Assembly: GCA_036362985.1 (NCBI GenBank)
Contig: JAYGXS010000001.1
Span: 70,673,517-70,737,516, forward strand
DNA from: Ligula intestinalis
Lineage: Eukaryota; Platyhelminthes; Cestoda; Diphyllobothriidea; Diphyllobothriidae
DNA length: 64,000 bases
Direction of reading: 5' to 3'
Translations under genes and position numbers: made by a program
Notes under the pieces: generated by a model
The model's database searches: none
What the model was told of the DNA's origin: nothing
The model's input: the letters and a program-made list of their open reading frames with translations, nothing else
In this document: in pieces, positions 11,016 through 20,290 of the stretch
Position numbering within the stretch: the stretch's first letter is position 1
Layout of the letters: the number at the start of each line of letters is the position of its first letter

Positions 11016-12266
11016 CAACAAATTTCGCGACAGCTTCTCAGCTGCTACTTGTCACTGAATAAGAAAGATAACGAGGACACATAGAGCAGTTGTGCATTTC
11101 GCAGAATTACTAGCAACAGCAAGGAACGTGGGTCAATTTGAAAAATAATCGATAAAGGACAGGGTGGTAATTCAACATATGGGAAGTAGTGGGTGAGGGA
11201 AGTTAACGAAAAAAAACTTGGGAATTCAAGTAAATGACCAATTATCAGGGCAATTGGAGCTTTACCACATGGTCAAGCTGCTTGCATAGGTCAGGTTTCT
11301 CCCGCCGTACGTATGCAGCTTCACAAAAGCAGAGGATTCGGTTTGTTTGGGCCTGAACAAGTACTACAAACGCTGATTTGAGGTCGACGGAATGACTGCT
11401 GTCTAACAGATGCTCGGTTATAGAGGACCATGGTATCCTGTCTTCTTGCTTAATAAGCCAGTTGGGCAAAGACTCAGCAGCCCTGGCTGCCAGTTGCCTT
11501 TGCGTATGCCCAATTTACTTGCATCCGCAAGTACATGTGAATTCATAAACACAATTTGAGGTGGCGTGCGATGGCAAGGCATCCGTTGCCCGTTTTACTG
11601 GTATGCTTTTAGTTGAACTTAAGAAGACTAGTTTTGCTGCGTTGTTACTCCTTTAGATATTACAGCGTAACCGTCGCTTGATTGTATTGGAAATGTCATC
11701 AACCTTGAAAGGTAAGGATATCATGACGGCTTTTTTGGAACTGACTGTTTTAATCAATTTTTGACGTAGGAAATTGCTATACTTTTGGATAAAGCGTGCC
11801 GAATAGCCACAGTTGAGTAGAGCTGTTTTGATGCGCGAAAGCTCTTCGGGCAGGGCCTCACTAGAGCAAATGTTCATTGCTCGTTCAAAGTAGGTGTGTA
11901 CCAGAATACGCCTCCACTGAATTGGCACAAAACTCATGAAGTGTAGGCATTGTCCCTTCCGAATATTTTTGTAGAAAACCGAGCGCCCTATGGAACCATC
12001 ATTCTCTCTAAACATGAGGACGTCTAGGAAGGAGAGCTTGTTATGCTGCTCTGTTTCCGTTGTATGTCGAATTGTAGGATGTAGAGTATTCATAATATTG
12101 AGGAGGTCATCGGCGTCTTCCTTGGATTATCGATTATTTTTTAAACTGACCCACGTTCCTTGCTGTTGCCAATAATTCTGCGAAATTCACAACTGCTCTA
12201 TGTGTCCTCGTTATCTTTTGTATGCAGCGATAAGTAGCGGCTGAGAAGCTGTCGTGAAATTTGTTG
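11016..12266 (-). mobile_element. Penelope-like element remnant flanked by 140-bp inverted repeats
   Basis: The segment 11016-11155 (CAACAAATTTCGCGACAGCT onward) recurs inverted at 12127-12266 with roughly nine in ten bases the same, both containing GATAACGAGGACACATAGAG and CAGCAAGGAACGTGGGTCA. Between them lies minus-strand Penelope-type coding sequence (11245-12093). Inverted or direct terminal repeats around truncated bodies are known for Penelope-like elements. An origin by two opposed insertions is an alternative. Confidence 0.55.
11245..12093 (-). pseudogene. Penelope-like RT C-terminus and post-endonuclease tail, decayed
   Basis: Frame 11653-12093 reads NKLSFLDVLMFREND, then GSIGRSVFYKN, then FMSFVPIQWRR and later LLNCGYSARFI, which is the end of a Penelope-like RT (FLDVL followed by the thumb). 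Frame 11245-11469 reads PNWL, SSITEHLLDSSHSVD and KPDLCKQLDHVVKL, the region that follows the GIY-YIG endonuclease. The GIY-YIG part itself, expected at about 11470-11650, is lost or unreadable. The catalytic YADD-type part of the RT lies outside the surviving fragment, so the copy is dead. Confidence 0.65.
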
Positions 12267-13985
12267 ATATGAATAAATCCTGCTGTTCATGCCTGCTTTC
12301 AATTTGTACATAGGAAAAATTCTTCAAATAGCATTTTTCTTTTAAAGCCAGAAGTTTGCGAGGAGTTTAACGAATCATTGGAGCAAATTCGTCAGACTTT
12401 CGAACCAGAATTTACTTAGCCGAGAATCTCTCCTTTGTTACTGCAGTGCGCTTAAGAACTGATATGCAAGTATATGAACTTTGCCTTCTCTTATACGTGG
12501 CAGGACAACCACACCAAATAGAACATTTGCAGCTGCTCTTGTAACTATTTGATTATGATGCACACAATTTTATATATTTCGTCCTATTTTGCTACAATAA
12601 AATCTATTTTAAGTGTTCACTGCCTTTTTGCGAATCTACTGTTATTTGAAAATGCTTGAGGCAGGGTAGGTTGTGCATACGTTGGAGAGCCGGTCACCTA
12701 GTAAGGGCGGTAGCTCTCGTTCGAATAAAAATTGAGACTCTTATTTCCAAACTCAATTCGCAATAGACATTGCTATTAGCCAGCTAATCTTTATCTCACT
12801 ATCTGATATCCCCAACTCCGCTGGCACCTACCTCCCCCCAACATTGGCTGGCTAAGTTCGGACTGTTGGTGAACCCTGTCACCCATTCTGAGCTTTGTGT
12901 TTCGGGCAGTCAATGAATCGGTATGTGTCCATTGCTTGATTTGACATATTTTCGGGATTTCACGCAGTCTGCCGTTCTGCATCCATCAAACCTTTTTGTT
13001 GTATGATTTACCATGCTAACAACCCAAGCGTGAGCCTGAAAAGGTTACTCTAAGTTGGCGTATTCATTTCTGAGGAGACTGTAACGGTGGAAATCCATAT
13101 TATATTATGTCAAGTGGTATGTTGAGTAGGAGCCATTAGTTTGCATTTCTTAGCCATGCAATGACCTCGTTCAAATAGCGGTTCACTATGGATGATTGTT
13201 TCCTTTGAAACCTGATAGGGCACTATGATCCAGTATTTCACCGAATGCTTCAAGCTGCTTAATGGCGACTGTTTTAGAAAGTTAACCAGAACGAATGGCA
13301 ATGGAAAACACATCGTTTGAGCCATAACTTGTCAGTTAAGTCACAGTTACCTTTAAATAGGGTGAATGAGGATGGAGCGATTTTCGAACAGGTCTGTTTA
13401 CTCTTCTGAATTTTCAAACTCTCGAAGTAGTCTCCTATCACAGCTTAAAGCGCCAAATGAAAAAGGAACAGTTATTGAGGTGTGTAAGATTATCAAGAAT
13501 GAACGAACCAGGACTAGAGGTGATAAAGTAGGTCTTTACATGCTTATGCCAGATCAATGCATTAACCTTTACTGATATTCGTTTTCAGCTTCATTAAACT
13601 CCCATGCAGGTAACAAACCCGCAAGGCTTATAGGTCGTCCCCGTCTTGCTTAGGAAAAACGTAATACGATAAAATCCTTTGAAAATTCAGCACAGTTTCC
13701 TTGAGATGTCGCCTTCTTTAAAAAAATCAAACTGAGTCTCTTTTTTAGCTTGAGTGAGGGTAGCGCTTACTGCTTGAGGCTTACAAAGCTGCTCATTAGG
13801 AAGGCAAGGTCAAATCTCTTAACTAAATGATATTCCTCGACTCTTTATGTACTAGATTTGACCTTTTAATCCTGAACTATTCCAAACGATTTTGCTCTGG
13901 GTTCAGAAGGACAAAGTGCATCCTCGAGCGGTGCACTATTGTTTGCAGACAACTGATGTGTTTAACACTAATCAGTCGTGGTTAA
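12267..13985. other. Interval without a confirmed gene; repeat-like block near 12.66-12.99 kb
   Basis: At 12660-12990 there is a moderately G+C-rich stretch with ATTAGCCAGCTAATC that resembles the SINE-like body at 0.78-0.96 kb. It also has weak tRNA-like boxes (GGTCACCTAGTAAGG, GCTCTCGTTCGAATAAA). The rest, including the open frame at 13366-13575, shows no known domain. Confidence 0.35.
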
Positions 13986-14768
13986 ATGAACACCGAACCT
14001 CTTAGGACCTGGTTGCTTGCTCTTCTTGCTTGTATTTTTGTCCTTGGATTCAGCTGTGCGACTACAGGATTCTTTTTTCGGTACAACATTAAAGCTTTTC
14101 GAGAACTGTTGGATGATGAACTGGCGCTGTTTGTAATACTGTCAGGACTCGCAGAAGACAGGACTGACTTCCTGTTGGACGAACTAGCATCCGACATAGC
14201 TGAGGGCAGTCACTCAATTTTCTTGTGTCTGGGGTTCTACGGTGCAGCAACGACTTTAGCTGCGTTTTTGGGATTGATCGGTATTGGAATTCGAGAATAC
14301 CATCTGTTGGTTACCTTCTGTTTGCTCCTAGCATTTCTTATGATTGGCCAGACAATTGGAATTTCTATTTTGGGTAATGACAGAGCTCACATTTCGAACC
14401 ACGTAATGAATTACTTATCATCACATTTGACCGAATATCGTGGACTGAATGGGACTAATAAGGCAAGCTTTGTTTGGAATCTAATAATGTCTCAACTGGA
14501 GTGTTGTGGCCTTCGAAATGGAAACGAATTTTCAGCTGTATCCGTACCAGTTTGTTGTAAGCGGGATTCATCACTGCAGATATTGTACAGCAGCTGTTTG
14601 GCAAATCAAACCCATGAAAACAGTTTTATTGACTTTGGTTGTAAACCAGTTATACTGACCATCGTACATAAATTTGTAAATATCTTGATTGTTTGCGTAT
14701 TTTTAGGGCTTCTTATTCAGTCCTCTGCACTAGTCCTCTCCTTCATCCTGATTAAACATGCAAATTGA
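13986..14768 (+). CDS. Tetraspanin
   Basis: A single open frame of 260 residues with four membrane segments at about 8-31, 76-101, 105-129 and 229-256. The large extracellular loop (about 130-228) has the diagnostic CCG at 173-175 and four further cysteines at 190, 191, 204 and 219, giving the six-cysteine pattern of a three-disulfide loop. N-glycosylation sequons lie at N155 and N207 in that loop. Tetraspanins organise membrane microdomains and in parasitic flatworms are abundant in the tegument, where several are exposed to the host. The small loop between segments 1 and 2 (about 32-75) is longer than usual. No intron is needed, which is unusual for this family and could mean a retrocopy. 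The ATG at 13986 precedes the first membrane segment by seven residues. Confidence 0.85.
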   Translation: MNTEPLRTWLLALLACIFVLGFSCATTGFFFRYNIKAFRELLDDELALFVILSGLAEDRTDFLLDELASDIAEGSHSIFLCLGFYGAATTLAAFLGLIGIGIREYHLLVTFCLLLAFLMIGQTIGISILGNDRAHISNHVMNYLSSHLTEYRGLNGTNKASFVWNLIMSQLECCGLRNGNEFSAVSVPVCCKRDSSLQILYSSCLANQTHENSFIDFGCKPVILTIVHKFVNILIVCVFLGLLIQSSALVLSFILIKHAN

Positions 14769-14974
14769 AACTAAATATTTTTTGATGCAACGGATAATCA
14801 TGCAAAGGGATTGACGAGTTCAGAGACGTTTGTTGAGAAATCCCTTATTTGCCAAATGGTACTTAAACTTTAGAAAAAAAGGTTGAAATTACTGTTTACG
14901 GCTCACAACTAATATAAGTCCTTATCAAGAAAGAAGGGACAAGCTGTTTCATCATAAAAACAGATTGTCTATCG

Positions 14975-15330
14975 TATGAACTGTCACCTACAATTATGAA
15001 ATGTGTTTTCAAATAGGACAAATAACTTAAATATAATTATGAGATTAATTACCATGCAACACAATCCCAAGCTACTGCAGTCTTGTATGGAACGAGCTTC
15101 TTTCTGACCAACTGCAAGAAGCATGCTAGGTAAAACATTTCTACTTATATAGTATGGATGTTTCTCATTGATTTCCAATGCTTTTATAGATTTGAATATA
15201 TTTTATAAAAAGCATGTGTAAAATATTCTTTCTTGTACCTTATGGTAGCTATTTATGCTTTTTTAAATCCATATATTTAAAGAAAGGATATGCTTCGTTT
15301 TAAATACTTTTTTACTTGCCTAATCATTTT
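14975..15330 (+). repeat. Decayed copy of the foldback-element repeat family (one arm)
   Basis: The order of blocks GAAATGTGTTTTC, AACGAGCTTCTTTCTGACC, TTTCTCATTGATTTCCAATG, CTTTATAGATTTGAATATAT and TTTCTTGTACC is the same as in the copy at 37215-37540 and, in part, in the left arm of the element at 9570. The right arm is not seen. It follows the tetraspanin gene by about 200 bases. Confidence 0.55.
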
Positions 15331-16688
15331 GAATCCTACCCACATGCTGTATGCAGTCTGTCTTAGGCGAACCAAGCGCTGGAGTAAGAGGGTACATAGT
15401 GTTCATACACTTTTAAAAAAGATGTGGCGCATGTTTTTTACTTTATAGACAACATCCATTAATAAGCGTATGCGACTTATTATGAATGACCATTTCACGG
15501 TCTACAAAATCTCATAATTAGATACTTTTTTAGAAAACTGCTAGAGAGCCTTCCCTCAAGCATCCAATCTGAAAAGGTGTACTTTGCTACCGAATGTGTT
15601 TCAACGATCCAGAGAGGCCTTACATAAATAAGAAGTTGGATGCTTGCGGCTTCATTTCAGAGTGTTGCCATGTAGTGATCTCAGTTGGAACAAATCTCAT
15701 TCAATGACCCGATAATATCTGAATCTGACTTGATATGTACTTCCATCTGAGTGGGTATACTGTAATAATCGAGTTTTCGGTTGTATGATCCCTAAAGAGC
15801 AGGACTATTCAGAAAGTTTGAAATAATTTGAGTGAAACTTCCCTGTCAGCACATGCCAAAAACTGGGCGGGGGTGATGACAGGGGGATCTGGGTGTATCC
15901 AGAGTTGCTGGTTAATGCGTATGTATTATTCCGCAGCCCGAAATTTCCAGAACGCTGCAGACGTGCCTAAGACGTAATCTTACTCATTTTTTGACTATTT
16001 TTGAACTAATAGTGCGTTCTCAGCTGACATTTGATATTATTCTTACGGATAATTTCATCATATCCCCGGAATTTTGAAGGGGAGATCCGGGGGTGACGAC
16101 AGGGGTGAGAACGGGATATGCGGGTCGAAAACCCCGTCCTCACCCCTATCGAATCCTCATCGTCACCCCCGGATGACCATCTATCTCACCGAGGATTTGG
16201 CTAGCAGGGTTAATTTTTTAATTGATGTTATATTAATTTTATATTGTATATGTAGTTTATTTTATTGTAGATTGTTATATGATATATTGATGTTATATTG
16301 AAGTTCCAAACCAAAACTGCAGTCATATGTGCTCTCAGTGCATGTGTCCATGCCGAAATTTGATGGTTTCTATATATGCGGAATAGCCATTTTGCGGATA
16401 TTCTTGTCACATTTTCCTTCTCGAATAAGGAGTATGGCCAAACGCAGAGGAGACTGGAATGGTCACTTCTGGTTCAATAGCCATCGTCAGTCAGTCTTCC
16501 CCGCTGGTTAGTCATCCCAATTGCAGCTAGCAGACTAATCTGTCCGTGACTCAACCGTGGACGTTGGATTCCTTAATGCTAAGCGACAACAGAACACTAA
16601 TCTGAAGCCCAGGTCACCCAGACCTGGGGCTGGGTATGGCTAGCTGACAACAGTTGCAGTAAATTTCCCACCTGATTAAATATTAACT
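15331..16688. other. Interval with a G+C-rich hairpin and SINE-like fragment, no gene
   Basis: Apart from the hairpin at 16085-16175 and a related half-copy (GGCGGGGGTGATGACAGGGG) near 15868, the block 16440-16640 shares GACTGGAATGGTCACTTCTGG with the SINE-like repeat at 0.78-0.96 kb (opposite strand). No gene is seen. Confidence 0.35.
16085..16175. repeat. Imperfect G-rich inverted repeat (hairpin)
   Basis: The left arm ATCCGGGGGTGACGA followed by CAGGGGTGAGAACGGG pairs with the right arm CCCGTCCTCACCCCT and TCGTCACCCCCGGAT. The right arm holds an extra ATCGAATCCTCA. Runs of five and four G could also favour quadruplex DNA. A single-arm relative lies near 15868. Confidence 0.6.
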
Positions 16689-16888
16689 GAAATCCTTCAG
16701 TGTGTTTTCCATTCGAGAAAACTCCTTAAGTAAGGTTTTAATATCGATGGTTGTGCGGTATAATCCAAAGATATTTCATTTACTTCAGGCTGTCGGCTTT
16801 TCGGTGACCTTCTTTCTGACCGTCCGCAAAGAACATATTATGTAAAAACGACTACTTAAAGTGTAGACCTAAGAAAAGGTATCGATCA
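16689..16888 (+). repeat. Foldback-family copy split by an LTR element (left part)
   Basis: The blocks GTGTTTTCCATTCGAG, AAGGTTTTAATATCGATG, CCTTCTTTCTGACCGTCCGC and GAAAAGGTATC match the family copy at 37.2 kb and the arm of the 9570 element. The sequence resumes after the LTR element at 19633 (GGTCTTGAAAAAAG, then AAATTGCC), which is the expected continuation. The LTR element therefore inserted into this older repeat. Confidence 0.5.
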
Positions 16889-17236
16889 TGTTAGGCAGGC
16901 CTAACGAACAGCTTAGTAAGCAGTAGCTTGCAAATCAAGTAGCCGCGCCCATAATAGGCAACTATCGGCCTATGCGCGAGCAAGACAATCAATCGATCAT
17001 TCGGATTTCAAAACACTGTCATCCACTGAGCCAAGGAACCATTGGGACTGGCCACCATCTCAGAAGGAAATCTGATTGTGTCAATGGACATCGTTACAGA
17101 CGCTAGTTTCTCTTAATTTGTTGTGCATAGAATACTCAAAGACTTCTGCCTTTGCACGCTTCTTGTCGTGTTCTCTCTTTGGGGACTCACACGGGACGTC
17201 ATTGGGCGGCAATATCTCGGCCTAGTCATTATAACA
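16889..17236 (+). repeat. 5' LTR of the CsRn1-like element
   Basis: 348 bases bounded by TGTTA and TAACA. It matches the copy at 19281-19632 along its full length with a small number of substitutions and indels, suggesting insertion in the not very recent past. Confidence 0.85.
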
Positions 17237-17263
17237 TTTTGGCGATGCTTGACCGGACTGACT

Positions 17264-18214
17264 ATGTCTATTTTCAAGGAACAACTGCAGTTTATCCAAA
17301 AACAGCAACAAGCTCAGTTTGAGGAGGCTCATTTGAAGATGATGGAGTCCATAATGCAAAAATTCAGTTTGCATTTTTCTGGTACAGATTCTTCCACAAA
17401 ACAGTCCACATCAGCAGACGCCACTGCTGCTTCCATCACAGAATTCATTCATGACCCCGACTCCGACGTTACATTCGACGCTTGGTTCAAACGTTGGGAA
17501 GACATTTTCCGGGTGAATTTTGCCAAGGCCGACGATACATGGAAGGTGCGCCTGCTTTTACACAAACTGGGCACCAGAGAACATGAGAGATACGCGGATG
17601 TCCTTCTGCCAAAACACCTTCGTGATTTCACCTTCAATGAAACTGTCCAGCACCTGTCAGAGACTTTCGGCGAAAAGTCATTCTTGTTCAATTTTCGTTA
17701 CCAGTGTCTCAAGCTGGTGAAAAACGAGGCAGATGATTTCCTAACACTCGCCAGTACTGCCAACCACGAGTGTGAACGGTTCAAGCTCCGAGAGTTGACC
17801 GATGATCAATTCAAGTGCCTTATCTTTGTGAGTGCCTTGCAGTCACCTCGTGATGCTGAAATCCGGACCCGTCTGCTCTCAACAATTGAACAGGACGCGA
17901 AGTCTTTTCCGCAGACATTGACGGCTGAGTGTCAGCGGCTCATGCTGTCACTCGGACTTAGTCGGTCTCGCCACAGAAGTCCCATAATCCCACACCCAGA
18001 AAACCACCATCAGCGTGCTTGCAGTGTGGTTATTGGCATTTTGTCCGCTTCTGTCCATTCAAGGAGCATGTTTGTCAAAAATGCCACAAACGGGGGCATA
18101 ATGAAGACCACTGTCCATCAGGCCAACCACGCAATTCAAGGGCAAGCGACAGGAGGGCAAGAAGTTGCAAACGCCCTTCACCTTACTGTGGTCTTAAGTC
18201 AAGCTCCATCTTAG
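17264..18214 (+). pseudogene. gag (capsid) of the CsRn1-like element
   Basis: The ATG at 17264 is the first in frame after the LTR and gives MSIFKEQLQFIQKQQQAQFE, a Gln-rich start, then DAWFKRWEDIF, HKLGTREHERYADVLLP and VSALQSPRDAEIRTRLL, the capsid-type gag of the CsRn1/Kabuki group. About 240 residues are undisturbed. Near 17980-18010 the frame is lost: the zinc knuckle CQKCHKRGHNEDHC continues in another frame (18019-18348). One small indel explains this. Gag packages the element RNA into particles. Confidence 0.7.
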
Positions 18215-18587
18215 CCACATTCCAGACTGATTTGGAGGCACGGAGGAAATATCTTACGGTTACCATCAATGGCAAACCCGTACGCCTCCAGCTGGACACG
18301 GCATTAGACATCAGCGCACATGGAAAAGGATTGGACGGCCTCCGATGATCACATCGGACAAAAAGGCCATGAATGTTTCTGGCGGATTTCTCCGGCTCAC
18401 GGGTGAGCTTGATTGTGACGTTTCCTTTGAGGGCATTCAATTCAAGGGAACACGCTACCTTAACAACCGTTGGAAGTTTAACTTTATTGGCCTTGACTGG
18501 ATCGAGAAGCTCGGTCTTCTAGACTTGCCACAACCGCTTTTGCAATGGTGTGCAGTCAACTCGACCCAGTCCTGCCAAATCGAATAA
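18019..18587 (+). pseudogene. Zinc knuckle and aspartic protease remnant of the CsRn1-like element
   Basis: Frame 18019-18348 has CGYWHFVRFCPFKEHVCQKC, then HKRGHNEDHC, then VRLQLDTALDIS, the start of a retropepsin (normally LDTAS or LDTGA). The frame shifts near 18320 and continues at 18345-18587, with NFIGLDWIEKLGLL near the protease end. A stop then precedes the internal deletion. Not functional as it stands. Confidence 0.6.
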
Positions 18588-18689
18588 AATGGCAATAAAG
18601 CTGATGTCAAGCCCCCCCCTCCACCTCCTGCTAAGGAGCACGATAAGAAGAAGGAGGAGGAACCAGGACAGAAGGCGCCATCAAATTCC

Positions 18690-19076
18690 GTGCCCCGTCA
18701 AACACTTGGTCGGTCAACTCGCAGCGGCGCGCGAAAAAAACGTGGTGTCTCCACAAAGTCTCCATCTTCCTTTCCCACGACTGCCGCCGATTTTCTAGAC
18801 CTCTCCACGAGGAACCCCAGGGCCAAAAAGGCACGAACTCAAGCCTCTAAACAATCGATCCATCCGAAGCAAAGGCAATTTAACCGACGCCACGGTGCGA
18901 AAAAACGATTGTTCCACCCAGGCAAAACGGTGCTTGCAAAGGACTTTAGGAATAATCAGGAAAAGTGGACGATTGGACATGTTCACAGAAAGCGTGGTGA
19001 CGTGGTTTACGAGATTCGGGTCGGCTTTGACATTTGGGTGCGGCACGCCAGCCAGTTGAAACAAATGAAATAAGCT
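18690..19076 (+). pseudogene. Integrase C-terminal tail of the CsRn1-like element
   Basis: The frame reads KKRLFHPGKTVLAKDFRN, EKWTIGHVHRKRGDVVYEI and RHASQLKQMK, which fits the basic, chromodomain-free C-terminus of CsRn1-type integrases. The catalytic HHCC and DDE parts are absent, since the deletion joins the protease region to this tail at about 18590-18690, within a run rich in CCACC and AAGAAGG. Confidence 0.6.
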
Positions 19077-19280
19077 GACGTGTCAAGACCAGACCCAACC
19101 TCATCACTGGAACTATTTCTGGACTCATACGACCTGCCAATACCGAGGCAAGAAACTACATTTCCAGTTGTCAGTCAATCTCCCCAAGTTCCTGGGCGAT
19201 CAGGCCGGAAACGAATGCAAACGGTTCCATTGAAAGTAAACCCGCAACTCAAATCTTACGATTTGTCTTCAGAGGGGACG

Positions 19281-19632
19281 TGTTAGGCAGGCCTTACGAA
19301 CACCTTAGCAAGCAGTAGCTTGCGATGCAAGTAGCCGCGCCCATAATAGGCAACTATCGGCCTATGCGCGAGCAAGGCAATCAATCGATCATTCGGATTT
19401 CAAAACACTGTCATCCACTGAGCCAAGGAACCAATGGGACTGGCCACCATCTCAAAAGGAAATCTGATTGGCTCAATGGACATCGTTACATACGCTAGTT
19501 TCTCAAAATTTGTTGTACATAGAATACTCCAAGACTTCTGCCGTTGCAACCTTCTTGTCGTGTTCTCTCTTGAAGGACTCACATGGGACGTCATTGGGCG
19601 GCAATATCTCGGCTTAGGCATCCGTTATAACA
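19281..19632 (+). repeat. 3' LTR of the CsRn1-like element
   Basis: 352 bases, TGTTA to TAACA, preceded by the polypurine tract AGAGGGGAC. It is the partner of 16889-17236. Confidence 0.85.
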
Positions 19633-20079
19633 GATCGGTCTTGAAAAAAGTTTTTAAATTGCCAAAGAACTCCGACCATGCCACCCATTAAACTTGAATT
19701 CAGTATATCCGAACTACATTATATGTTTGTTTCTTCTAAGGAAAATTACAAATTACAAGTTTCACACAATTATCGTATTATTTTGGTGCGAAGATGCACA
19801 ATGAATTAACATTTCATGGTCCTTTTAGAACCGAAAGGTTGTTTTTCTTTCACTACAAAATTTGAAGTTGGCGTCATTTGCTACGAAGCGATTATCAGTC
19901 AGTTACCATACCCGAAGTTTAAAGACACGGAAGGCTAGGACGTTCAGAGCTTGAGTAGGAGATCGAAGCTGTTAAATGTATATACATGGACTGAATGTGC
20001 TATCTCGTGAAATTTTGCCTGAAACGCTGAATTGATAAGTCAACTAATGCACCAAAATACAAATATAGTTCAGTTACAA

Positions 20080-20290
20080 CTGTTGAGTTAGCTTTTTTTC
20101 GGTCTTCTGAAAAGCATTGCACTGTAACAATCCCTACCTCATAAGTATGTATTTTTTCCATTTATTTTCGATGCCTTTATAAATTCGCATAATTTATAGA
20201 AAATGCACACACATATCCTGTCTTGTACTCATTTGCAGATAACGTCTTCGTTACATTTTATACCTGAAAGGGTTCCATGCCATTTTATAA
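20080..20290 (+). repeat. Decayed copy of the foldback-element repeat family
   Basis: Contains GGTCTTCTGAAAAGCATTG, AAGTATGTATTTTTTCCATT, GATGCCTTTATAAATTCGCA and TCTTGTACTCATTTGCAG in the same order as the other family copies. Only one arm is recognisable. Confidence 0.45.

Larger units (their letters stand above)
16889..19632 (+). mobile_element. CsRn1-like Ty3/gypsy LTR retrotransposon, internally deleted
   Basis: Near-identical LTRs lie at 16889-17236 and 19281-19632, both starting TGTTAGGCAGGCC and ending TATAACA. The flanks GATCA and GATCG are a probable 5-bp target duplication with one change. A TGGCGATGC primer-site-like sequence follows the 5' LTR by three bases, and a purine run AGAGGGGAC precedes the 3' LTR. 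Inside are gag, a zinc knuckle and a protease fragment, then directly the integrase C-terminus: reverse transcriptase, RNase H and the integrase core are missing. At 2.74 kb it could move only with a helper. Confidence 0.85.
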
